A DNA stretch of 13,586 bases from assembly GCA_947380835.1 (NCBI GenBank), contig CANCSL010000033.1, forward strand, positions 1-13,586. The letters run 5' to 3'. This stretch comes from Actinomycetota bacterium. GTDB lineage: Bacteria > Actinomycetota > Actinomycetes > Nanopelagicales > Nanopelagicaceae. The notes below the pieces were generated by a model that was not told the origin of the DNA, did no database searches, and saw nothing but the letters and a program-made list of their open reading frames with translations. Position 1 is the stretch's first letter; the number at the start of each line of letters is the position of its first letter. This document shows, piece after piece, positions 6,926 through 13,586 of this stretch. The translations under genes were made by a program, and so were the position numbers.

Positions 6926-7843
6926 ATGGCAAAAACAAAACGGTATCGCCAAAAAAATACATTTATGTACATCATGTTGGCGCCGTATTTACTATTTCTC
7001 TTTTTCTTCGGCATCGTTCCGTTGATTATGGCTTTCTTCGAAATCCCGGCAAAATCTCTCACAAATCCCAATGGTGGATTTGATGCTTTTAACATCGTGC
7101 TTCACGATTTTCGATTTGGAACGGCTGCAAAACACGTGGCTGGTTTTATGGCCATCTTCGTGCCGTTGATGATCGTCTTTGTTATTGGTATGGCTCTTAT
7201 GTTGGATATGAATACTGCCAAGTGGAAAAAATATCTACGCATGGCCTACATCGTCCCAGCATCTGTATCTGGCGCTGTTGCAGTTCTGATGTGGTACGTC
7301 ATTCTCGAACCAACACTCAGTCCATTCAAATGGATCATCAATCTCTTTGGCGTTAAAGAAGCCACCCAAATTTGGCAAACCCAAAACCTGGTTTACATCC
7401 TGGCATTCATGGCCTTCTTTGCCATGGCGGGTAACTGGATCTTGATTCAGTATGGATCCCTGCAGAGTATTTCCACAGAAATTTTGGAAGCAGCTCGAGT
7501 AGATGGTTGCTCGGCATTCCAATTAGCCGTTCGCATTAAATTGCCTTTGATTCGCAAGTACGTTATTTATATGGGAGTACTGGTTTTTGCCGGTGGTCTG
7601 CAAATCTTCGTTGAACCACAATTGTTAACGACTTCGGTTTACCAAGGCATCGCTAACGCGTGGTCATTCGATCAACTTTCTTACACCTTGGCATTCACTA
7701 GCGGTGACTTTGGTGGCGCGTCTGCGCTCTCGATCATGCTTTTGATTCCATCGCTCTTAGGTGCTCTTGTTGTTATCTACAAGACAGATATGTTCGAGGA
7801 CGCTAAACGAGTCCGTGGTCAGAAAATAGAAGCGGAAGGATGA
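6926..7843 (+). CDS. Sugar ABC transporter permease, MalF/UgpA type
   Basis: The 305-aa integral membrane protein has about six hydrophobic segments (near 13-35, 72-95, 104-126, 157-178, 211-232 and 264-285). The cytoplasmic EAA loop, which contacts the ATPase, is at 188-208 (EAARVDGCSAFQLAVRIKLP, with the conserved G and LP). It forms a heterodimer with the next gene product as the inner-membrane channel. ATG is preceded by AGAGGG (6914-6919) at six bases. The downstream permease starts one base after its stop. No ATP-binding subunit is encoded nearby, so a shared MsiK/UgpC-type ATPase encoded elsewhere is inferred. Confidence 0.95.
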   Translation: MAKTKRYRQKNTFMYIMLAPYLLFLFFFGIVPLIMAFFEIPAKSLTNPNGGFDAFNIVLHDFRFGTAAKHVAGFMAIFVPLMIVFVIGMALMLDMNTAKWKKYLRMAYIVPASVSGAVAVLMWYVILEPTLSPFKWIINLFGVKEATQIWQTQNLVYILAFMAFFAMAGNWILIQYGSLQSISTEILEAARVDGCSAFQLAVRIKLPLIRKYVIYMGVLVFAGGLQIFVEPQLLTTSVYQGIANAWSFDQLSYTLAFTSGDFGGASALSIMLLIPSLLGALVVIYKTDMFEDAKRVRGQKIEAEG

Positions 7844-7844
7844 A

Positions 7845-8777
7845 ATGACACTTCTAGATAAGCCAGTAGAGACTGTCGCAAAGCGCAAGAAGAAGAGCGC
7901 TATTCGGACGAATAGTCGATGGGGAATTAGCCTGGTCAATAGCTGGTTGGTTTTCTTTGCAATCATTAGCGTGATTCCAATGATTTGGTTGATCTTGGCG
8001 CCATCCAAGACTGACCCAGAAGTAACACATAAAAATCCGCTCTCTTTTGGCAGTTTTAGCGGATACATTCACGCCTGGAAGCACTTGCAATTTTTTGATA
8101 ACGGCGTGATTGGCAGATGGGTCGTTAACTCGGTTCTCTACACGACCGCCATTGTCTTTATCGCAACAATTACTGCCTCCTTGGCAGGCTTTGTTATCTC
8201 AGCCTCCACGATCAAGTTCAAGCGCGTCTTTTTGATCAGCACATTGTTGATGATGTTGGTGCCGCCGGTTGCTTTGGTTATTCCGCTCTTCGTCGAAATG
8301 GATAAAGTCGGTCTCATCGATAATCCGTGGTCGGTGATCTTGATCTCATCCCTGTATCCCTTCGGGGCATTCTTGTCGTACATCTACTACACGACCACGA
8401 TTCCGCCAGAGCTCTATGAATCAGCTCGTCTGGATGGCTGCAATGACTTTAAATTGTGGCTCAAGATTGCGTTGCCTCTATCGGGTCCATTGCTCTCGCT
8501 ATTGGCATTCTTTGCCTTCATCGGCAACTGGGCTAATTACTTTATGCCATATATCTTCTTGCCTTCCAGCACGAACTACACCTTGCCTTTGGGCTTGGGC
8601 TTCCTTTTCTACTCGACCCCGGCAATTAACCCGGGCGTAGGCGCAACATCAGTGCCAATCCTCAAGCCTGAAATTGCTCTTGCTGGTGTTTTGGTCGCCG
8701 TGCCAATCATGATCGTCTTTTTGCTCAGCCAGAAGCGTCTCGTTCGTGGAATGCTTGCTGGATCCATTAAGGAGTAG
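7845..8777 (+). CDS. Sugar ABC transporter permease, MalG/UgpE type
   Basis: The 310-aa partner permease has a basic N-terminus (KRKKK, 13-17), a first membrane segment near 30-52, further segments near 94-120, 127-150, 161-183, 212-235 and 277-295, and an EAA loop at 191-211 (ESARLDGCNDFKLWLKIALPL). The ATG is one base after the upstream TGA. A GGAAGGA stretch at the end of the upstream gene serves as SD, so the two subunits are translationally coupled. Together with the protein before it, it forms the transmembrane pore of the importer. The ligand is inferred only from the operon. Confidence 0.95.
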   Translation: MTLLDKPVETVAKRKKKSAIRTNSRWGISLVNSWLVFFAIISVIPMIWLILAPSKTDPEVTHKNPLSFGSFSGYIHAWKHLQFFDNGVIGRWVVNSVLYTTAIVFIATITASLAGFVISASTIKFKRVFLISTLLMMLVPPVALVIPLFVEMDKVGLIDNPWSVILISSLYPFGAFLSYIYYTTTIPPELYESARLDGCNDFKLWLKIALPLSGPLLSLLAFFAFIGNWANYFMPYIFLPSSTNYTLPLGLGFLFYSTPAINPGVGATSVPILKPEIALAGVLVAVPIMIVFLLSQKRLVRGMLAGSIKE

Positions 8778-8785
8778 TGGACGGG

Positions 8786-8825
8786 CCTAGTCACCTAGGT
8801 GTTTGGTCAACAGCGATGTTGACCA
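8786..8825 (+). promoter_or_regulatory. Two consecutive stem-loops between permease and PPDK genes
   Basis: CCTAG-TCAC-CTAGG (8786-8799) is a 5-bp stem with a 4-nt loop. TGGTCAAC-AGCGAT-GTTGACCA (8804-8825) is a perfect 8-bp stem with a 6-nt loop. They occupy most of the 78-bp gap and end about ten bases before the PPDK Shine-Dalgarno. No T-run follows, so simple termination is unlikely. RNA processing, segmental stability or translational control of PPDK are the options. The second palindrome could also be a DNA site. Confidence 0.5.
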
Positions 8826-8835
8826 GGTACGAAAA

Positions 8836-8844
8836 AAGAAGGAG
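8836..8844 (+). promoter_or_regulatory. Shine-Dalgarno for PPDK with long spacing
   Basis: AAGAAGGAG is a strong purine-rich ribosome-binding site, but it lies 11 bases from the ATG at 8856, longer than usual. No better start is available: the protein from this ATG already begins with the family's N-terminal motif. Confidence 0.6.
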
Positions 8845-8855
8845 TTCTGCCTTAT

Positions 8856-11564
8856 ATGCAGACCAGGGTTTATCCATTTAGTTTCGGCGATCGCAACATG
8901 GGCGATCTGCTGGGTGGCAAAGGCGCCAACCTAGCCGAGATGGTTAAGTTAGGGATTCCCGTTCCTGACGGTTTTACCATTTCGACAAAAGCCTGCCAAG
9001 AATTTCTTACATCTGGCGGTGTAACTGCGGAACTTTTGGAAGAAGTAGATATTGCTGTCGAAAATCTACAGAAGAGCACTGGTAAGAAATTCGGTGACCC
9101 CACCAATCCGCTCCTTGTTTCCGTGCGTTCGGGCGCGAAGTTTTCTATGCCCGGAATGATGGAAACCGTACTCAATGTCGGTATTTCGCCAGAGATTGCG
9201 CAAGCACTTGCCGATTTAACCGGCGATGCTCGTTTTGCCTGGGACTCTTATCGTCGCTTCGTCGATATGTTCGGCCGAATCGTGTGCGGGATTTCCAATG
9301 AGCGCTTTGACGAGGTACGTCTGGCGGTTATCGCCAGTCATGGCGCAAGTGATTTATCCGAACTCGGACCAGAAGCGCTTCGCGAACTGGGTGAAAAACA
9401 TATCGCCGTGATCGAGCAAGAAACCGGCCAACCATTTCCTTATGACGCCAAGACGCAATTGCAACGAGCGATTGAAGCGGTCTTTCATTCCTGGAATTCC
9501 GATCGAGCCCAGCTCTATCGACGACGTGAACGTATTTCCAATGATCTGGGTACGGCTGTCAACGTCCAGATGATGGTATTTGGCAATATTGGGCAAACCT
9601 CAGGTACTGGCGTCTGCTTTACCCGCGATCCTTCCAGTGGCGACCTAGGTGCGTATGGTGACTACCTGCCGATGGCACAAGGTGAAGATGTGGTTGCGGG
9701 TATCCGTAACTCATTGGCACTAGCCGACTTAGAAGCGATCGACCCAACCTCATTTCAACAATTGCAAGAGATCATGCATCGTCTTGAACTCCATTATCGA
9801 GATATGTGTGACATCGAATTTACGATCGAATCCGGAAAGTTATGGATCTTGCAGACGCGCGTGGGAAAGCGCACCGCCGAAGCAGCATTCCGAATCGCCT
9901 TCCATTTGGTCTCCGAGGGCATGATCACCATGGATCAAGCAATGACTCGCATCAATGGCGAACAACTCAGTCAATTGATGTTCCCGCAGTTTGATAAGGG
10001 AACAGGTAAGAAGGAGATTACTCGAGGCATCGCTGCCTCACCAGGTGCAGCCGTGGGCGCTGTCGTCTTTGACTCGGCAACGGCGGTTGAGCATGCTCGC
10101 GACGGTAAGAAAGTAATTCTGGTTCGTCGCGAAACCAGTCCAGAAGATCTCGCCGGAATGGTTGCCGCTCAAGGCATCTTGACCAGCCGCGGTGGCAAAA
10201 CTTCGCATGCGGCGGTTGTTGCGCGCGGAATGGGACGTGCTGCTGTTTGTGGTGCGGAACAGATTATCGTCCACCATGAGGAGAAATATTTCTCCGTTGG
10301 AGATGTAATCGTTCGCGAAGGCGAAACGATCTCTATCGATGGCACGACCGGTGTAATTTTTGCAGGCTCGGTTCCGGTTGTTCCATCTCCCGTGACAACG
10401 TATCTAGAAGGAAAGCTGGATCCAAAAGAGTTCTCGCCCGTTATCGCTGCGGTTGATCAATTCCTTCGCTATGCAGATGCAGTTCGAACCATGAGCGTCC
10501 GTACTAATGCCGATACTCCCGAAGATGCCAATGTCGCTAGGCGTCTTGGCGCCGAGGGAATTGGCCTGACTCGCACCGAACATATGTTTCTCGGCGAACG
10601 ACGCTCTTTGGTAGAAGCGTTGGTACTCGCCGAAAAGGATGAAGAGCGCCACGAAATAATTGGCCAAATGGAGAAGTTGCAATTTGCCGACTTTCTCGGG
10701 ATTTTCACTGAGATGGATGGCTTGCCGGTGACCATTCGGTTATTAGATCCGCCGCTTCATGAGTTTCTGACTGATCGCACGACTTTGGCAGTCAAGATTG
10801 CCAACCAAGAAGCGCGCGGGGAAGTTACCTCCGAGCGAGAAGGAGCGATGTATCGGGCCGTAAACCGTTGGCACGAATCCAACCCCATGATGGGTCTGCG
10901 TGGAGTTCGATTGGGTGTACTTATTCCCGAGCTCTTCACAATGCAGGTTCGAGCTATTGCGTTGGCGGCACTTGCCGCCCAGCGCAAAGGTGTCATTGTT
11001 CGACCCGAGGTGATGATTCCGCTCGTTGCCAGTCAACGTGAACTTCTCTACTTCCGAGCGACTTTGGAGGAAGAGATTCACCGAGTGTTGGATGAAAATG
11101 ACAGCAACTTGGATATCAAGATCGGTTCCATGATCGAAACTCCACGTGCTGCCATTACCGCTGCAAAGTTGGCCGATTACTCCGACTTCTTCTCCTTCGG
11201 CACTAACGACCTCACTCAGTTGACCTGGGCATTTAGTCGTGACGATGCCGAATCTTCGTTTTTGCCGCGTTACTTGGATCTCGAGCTACTTCCTTTTAGC
11301 CCCTTTGAATCATTGGATCAAGATGGCGTCGGATTGCTCGTCACCATTGCCTGTGAAGAAGTGCGCAAAGTGAAGCCTAAATTGAAGTTAGGTGTTTGCG
11401 GGGAGCACGGTGGCGATCCGTTAAGTATTCACTTCTTCCAAAGCTTGGGTCTTGATTACGTCTCGTGCTCACCGTTTCGCGTGCCCATCGCACGTTTAGA
11501 AGCGGGAAGAGCCTTCGTCCTCCAAGGAGCCAAAATGACTGCACTCAGTGTAAGTAACGCATAA
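8856..11564 (+). CDS. ppdK: Pyruvate, phosphate dikinase
   Basis: The full-length 902-aa enzyme catalyses ATP + Pi + pyruvate to AMP + PPi + PEP, reversibly, in the cytoplasm. The ATP-grasp domain (about 1-340) opens with LLGGKGANLAEM (18-29). The swivelling phospho-His domain (about 390-505) carries the catalytic H451 in GGKTSHAAVVARGMG, where K448 replaces the usual Met. The C-terminal PEP/pyruvate barrel (about 525-890) keeps LGAEGIGLTRTEHMF (564-578), R628, E761, N784/D785 and C848 in GVCGEHGG. No expected catalytic residue is missing. It sits between permease and sugar dehydrogenase genes, with AKR starting two bases after its stop. In this context its probable job is to turn pyruvate released by sugar-acid cleavage into PEP for gluconeogenesis; the opposite, ATP-yielding direction cannot be excluded. 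Confidence 0.97.
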   Translation: MQTRVYPFSFGDRNMGDLLGGKGANLAEMVKLGIPVPDGFTISTKACQEFLTSGGVTAELLEEVDIAVENLQKSTGKKFGDPTNPLLVSVRSGAKFSMPGMMETVLNVGISPEIAQALADLTGDARFAWDSYRRFVDMFGRIVCGISNERFDEVRLAVIASHGASDLSELGPEALRELGEKHIAVIEQETGQPFPYDAKTQLQRAIEAVFHSWNSDRAQLYRRRERISNDLGTAVNVQMMVFGNIGQTSGTGVCFTRDPSSGDLGAYGDYLPMAQGEDVVAGIRNSLALADLEAIDPTSFQQLQEIMHRLELHYRDMCDIEFTIESGKLWILQTRVGKRTAEAAFRIAFHLVSEGMITMDQAMTRINGEQLSQLMFPQFDKGTGKKEITRGIAASPGAAVGAVVFDSATAVEHARDGKKVILVRRETSPEDLAGMVAAQGILTSRGGKTSHAAVVARGMGRAAVCGAEQIIVHHEEKYFSVGDVIVREGETISIDGTTGVIFAGSVPVVPSPVTTYLEGKLDPKEFSPVIAAVDQFLRYADAVRTMSVRTNADTPEDANVARRLGAEGIGLTRTEHMFLGERRSLVEALVLAEKDEERHEIIGQMEKLQFADFLGIFTEMDGLPVTIRLLDPPLHEFLTDRTTLAVKIANQEARGEVTSEREGAMYRAVNRWHESNPMMGLRGVRLGVLIPELFTMQVRAIALAALAAQRKGVIVRPEVMIPLVASQRELLYFRATLEEEIHRVLDENDSNLDIKIGSMIETPRAAITAAKLADYSDFFSFGTNDLTQLTWAFSRDDAESSFLPRYLDLELLPFSPFESLDQDGVGLLVTIACEEVRKVKPKLKLGVCGEHGGDPLSIHFFQSLGLDYVSCSPFRVPIARLEAGRAFVLQGAKMTALSVSNA

Positions 11565-11566
11565 CC

Positions 11567-12541
11567 ATGAAGCATTCACGCAAAGTAGATATTGGTCGAG
11601 GTGCTCAGATCACCCAGCTGGGTCTCGGCACTGCTCCTTTGGGTGGACTCTTTACCTCAGTTTCTGAAAGCCAAGGTAGCGCGTTAGTACGTACTGCCTT
11701 GGCAACAGGGATTCACTTTTTTGATACCGCACCGCACTATGGGAAGGGAACGGCCGAGCGCAGGCTTGGCACTGCTTTGGCTGGTGTGCCACGTTCAAGT
11801 TTTACTATCTCGACCAAAGTTGGTCGGTTACTTGTGCCGAGCGATGGCTCCGATGATCCTGATTTTGCCGATGCCGATACCTCCACCATGCGCGTCTTTG
11901 ATTTCAGTGCTCAAGGAGTAGTTCAATCTCTGGAAGAGAGTTTAGAGCGCTTAGGTCTTGATAGCGTCGAGATGGTTTTGATTCATGATCCCGATGACTT
12001 TGCAGATCAGGCCATTGGTCAAGCTTTTCCGGCGCTGGCCAAGTTGCGCGATCAAGGAATTATCAAGGCCATTGGCGTAGGTATGAATCAGAGCGCTATT
12101 CCGACTCGATTTGTTCACGAGACAGATATCGACTTTGTATTAATTGCCGGGCGCTACACCTTGTTGGATCAAAGCGCGGCTTTGGATCTCTTGCCTGCCG
12201 CCCTGGATCGTGGTGTTTCCATTATCGCTGCGGGAGTATTTAACTCTGGAGTGCTGGCAAATCCCGTCCCTGGCTCGCATTTCAATTATGCGCCTGCCTC
12301 GCCTGAGATTATTGCCAAAGCTCAAGCCCTCGAGGTTCTTTTTGAAGAATTTGGCGTCAGCCTGGAACAAGCTGCGGTCCAATTTCCGCTGCAACATCCA
12401 GCCATCAAGGCGGTATTGGTCGGTTGCCGAACCGAGCAAGAAGTGAAGGCCAATATTGTCGCTTTTGATGCAGATATTCCGCAGAGCGCCTGGAGCGCGT
12501 TAAATAAGTTCTTAACAGCGAATGGGGGAGTCAATGGCTGA
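11567..12541 (+). CDS. Aldo/keto reductase, probable L-fucose dehydrogenase (D-threo-aldose 1-dehydrogenase type)
   Basis: The 324-aa TIM-barrel oxidoreductase keeps the AKR tetrad D53 and Y58 (FDTAPHYG), K84 (STKVGR) and H140 (LIHDPDD). The N-terminal LGLGTAPLGGLF and the ISTKVGRLL stretch resemble L-fucose dehydrogenase, D-threo-aldose dehydrogenase and pyridoxal dehydrogenase members. In the fucose route this enzyme oxidises C1 of the sugar with NAD(P)+ to give the lactone. ATG is two bases after the PPDK stop with no clear SD, so translation is probably coupled. The end overlaps the next gene by eight bases. The context with FucD across the divergent promoter favours a fucose or L-galactose/D-arabinose substrate; this is inference. 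Confidence 0.92.
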   Translation: MKHSRKVDIGRGAQITQLGLGTAPLGGLFTSVSESQGSALVRTALATGIHFFDTAPHYGKGTAERRLGTALAGVPRSSFTISTKVGRLLVPSDGSDDPDFADADTSTMRVFDFSAQGVVQSLEESLERLGLDSVEMVLIHDPDDFADQAIGQAFPALAKLRDQGIIKAIGVGMNQSAIPTRFVHETDIDFVLIAGRYTLLDQSAALDLLPAALDRGVSIIAAGVFNSGVLANPVPGSHFNYAPASPEIIAKAQALEVLFEEFGVSLEQAAVQFPLQHPAIKAVLVGCRTEQEVKANIVAFDADIPQSAWSALNKFLTANGGVNG

Positions 12542-13460
12542 GCTACACCCGCAATGTGCCGCGTTTCTAAAAATGGGAGAAGGCCAACCCGACGTTACCC
12601 AGATGGGTACTTTTTACGGTCGATCAAATGGACATTCAGAGCGCGATCTCAGCGGTCCCATAGATCCCTCCGTTCATATCGAGCATCTCTATTTCACTTC
12701 GCCTACCGCAGACCTTCCGATCAGCATTTTTACACCGCCCGGCGCGGGACCATTTAACGGAATGGTCTATTTTCATGGTGGCGGATGGGTCTTCAATTAC
12801 ATTCGGCTTTATGAGGCGCAGCTGGCAGACATGGCCAAGCGCACCAACTCGATTATCGTGTCGGTCAATTACCAGAAAGCCCCTGAACATAAATTTCCAA
12901 TTCCCTTTGATGATTGCTATGCCGCTTGGGAATGGGTCAACGAACATGCCGCGGAGATCGGCATAACAACTGGAAAGATTGGCATCGGTGGCGACTCCGC
13001 TGGCGGCAATCTTGCCTCCGGTGTTGCGATAAAGATTCGCGATGAAAATAAATATCCCTTGGCTTATCAATGGTTGATATATCCGTGCAACGGCGTCGAT
13101 TTTGAAACTCCTTCATATTTAGCAAATGCGGATCACTACGGATTAACACGGAATGGAATGATCTGGCTCTGGGATCAATATCTGGCAACCGAAGCAGACC
13201 GTTCAAATCCATATGCGGTACCACTTTCGGCCAAAAATCTTTCAGGTCTTGCCCCGGCTATTGTGTTAACAGCCGGCTTCGATGTCCTTCATGATGATGG
13301 CGAGAGATATAAGGAGATGTTAGTAGAAGCTGGTGTTCCAGTTGCTTACAAGGACCTGCCCGACATGATTCATGGATTCTTTAACTACGGAAAATATATC
13401 GAGCAGGGCATTACCATTCGCGATTACTTTGCAGATGAAATCAATAAGGTTTTGAAATAG
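12534..13460 (+). CDS. Alpha/beta hydrolase, HSL family (esterase or possible lactonase)
   Basis: The 308-aa hydrolase (numbering from the ATG at 12534) has the oxyanion-hole motif HGGGW (81-85), the nucleophile S155 in GDSAGG, the acid D250 in AGFDVLHDDG and the catalytic H280 in DMIHGF. There is no signal peptide, so it is cytoplasmic. I chose 12534 because GGGGGAG precedes it by three bases; an upstream in-frame ATG at 12522 has no SD. Either start overlaps the AKR gene. HSL-family enzymes hydrolyse small esters. In a sugar operon it could deacetylate an imported acetylated sugar, or open the sugar lactone made by the AKR, since no classical fuconolactonase is visible. The fold is secure; the substrate is unknown. 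Confidence 0.92.
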   Translation: MAELHPQCAAFLKMGEGQPDVTQMGTFYGRSNGHSERDLSGPIDPSVHIEHLYFTSPTADLPISIFTPPGAGPFNGMVYFHGGGWVFNYIRLYEAQLADMAKRTNSIIVSVNYQKAPEHKFPIPFDDCYAAWEWVNEHAAEIGITTGKIGIGGDSAGGNLASGVAIKIRDENKYPLAYQWLIYPCNGVDFETPSYLANADHYGLTRNGMIWLWDQYLATEADRSNPYAVPLSAKNLSGLAPAIVLTAGFDVLHDDGERYKEMLVEAGVPVAYKDLPDMIHGFFNYGKYIEQGITIRDYFADEINKVLK

Positions 13461-13464
13461 AAAC

Positions 13465-13586
13465 ATGAGCACGATGTTGAGGGGAATGACTTGGGATCAC
13501 CCACGCGGACTCGATAGCGTGGTGGCTTCCAATTCGCTTGTACAAGAGATCGCTCAGACCTCGGTCAACTGGCGGGCTCGCTCGCT
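13465..13586 (+). CDS. Solute-binding-protein-like gene without signal peptide (partial, cut by window end)
   Basis: An open frame from the ATG at 13465, four bases after the hydrolase stop, runs 40 codons to the window edge. It starts MSTMLRGMTWDHPRG and ends NWRARS, beginning an L. The TWDHPRG start and the W..RSL stretch match what I recall of a family annotated as family-1 extracellular solute-binding proteins whose members start directly with the mature domain and lack a signal peptide. No hydrophobic leader is visible here. Later ATGs at 13474 and 13486 are possible starts, and no clear SD decides. Tight spacing makes it the next gene of the plus-strand operon. Function unknown; an intracellular ligand-binding or sensing role is speculation. 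Confidence 0.7.
   Translation, partial: MSTMLRGMTWDHPRGLDSVVASNSLVQEIAQTSVNWRARS

Noticed and set aside
8804..8825. Perfect 8-bp hairpin considered as an intrinsic terminator after the permease gene.
   Set aside because: It is followed by an A-rich, not T-rich, stretch on the plus strand, so it lacks the U-tract needed for intrinsic termination.
10743..11081. 112-codon minus-strand open frame within PPDK.
   Set aside because: It overlaps the conserved PPDK C-terminal domain in antisense, with no domain or ribosome-binding support.
12636..13070. 144-codon minus-strand open frame within the hydrolase gene.
   Set aside because: The plus-strand frame contains the full HGGGW and GDSAGG hydrolase motifs; the antisense frame is incidental.
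1..13586. CRISPR arrays, tRNA or rRNA genes, insertion sequences, prophage or toxin-antitoxin genes.
   Set aside because: No repeat-spacer pattern, cloverleaf-like segment, transposase motif or other mobile-element signature was seen; nearly all sequence is accounted for by metabolic genes.

Overview
The window holds eleven complete genes and the start of a twelfth. They form two divergent blocks around a 222-bp intergenic region (5262-5483). G+C looks near 50% by eye. The layout suggests a mid-GC actinobacterium, perhaps a planktonic one: sugar ABC permeases without their own ATPase, PPDK, and an FCD-type GntR regulator next to sugar-acid dehydratases. No rRNA or other marker gene is present, so this placement is a weak inference.

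Left block (minus strand, transcribed from about 5261 down to 42): an uncharacterised enolase-superfamily enzyme (361 aa), L-fuconate dehydratase (fucD, 440 aa), a 2-keto-3-deoxy-L-fuconate dehydrogenase-type SDR (249 aa) and a GntR/FCD repressor (255 aa, TTG start) are tightly packed. A 123-bp gap follows, then a second uncharacterised enolase-superfamily enzyme (373 aa). That gap contains a recognisable promoter with a perfect 14-bp palindrome just downstream of the -10 box, a plausible operator for the GntR protein.

Right block (plus strand, 5484 to the window end): a secreted family-1 sugar-binding protein, two MalF/MalG-type permeases, pyruvate phosphate dikinase, an aldo/keto reductase of the L-fucose dehydrogenase type, an HSL-family alpha/beta hydrolase, and the first 40 codons of a solute-binding-like protein without a signal peptide. 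Stem-loops lie in the binding-protein leader, between the binding protein and the permeases, and in front of PPDK.

Taken together the genes outline uptake and non-phosphorylative oxidation of L-fucose or a stereochemically related sugar. The ABC system imports it, the AKR oxidises C1 to the lactone, a lactonase (possibly the alpha/beta hydrolase) opens it, FucD dehydrates L-fuconate, and the SDR oxidises 2-keto-3-deoxy-L-fuconate. The end products of that route are C3 acids, and PPDK can return pyruvate to PEP for gluconeogenesis. Not seen here: the transporter ATPase, a mutarotase, a canonical amidohydrolase-type fuconolactonase, and the FAH-type hydrolase or aldolase that makes the final cut. 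The two extra enolase-superfamily proteins share a Lys-x-His motif instead of Lys-x-Lys, and one lacks the Asp of the His-Asp dyad. They are the least explained part of the locus.
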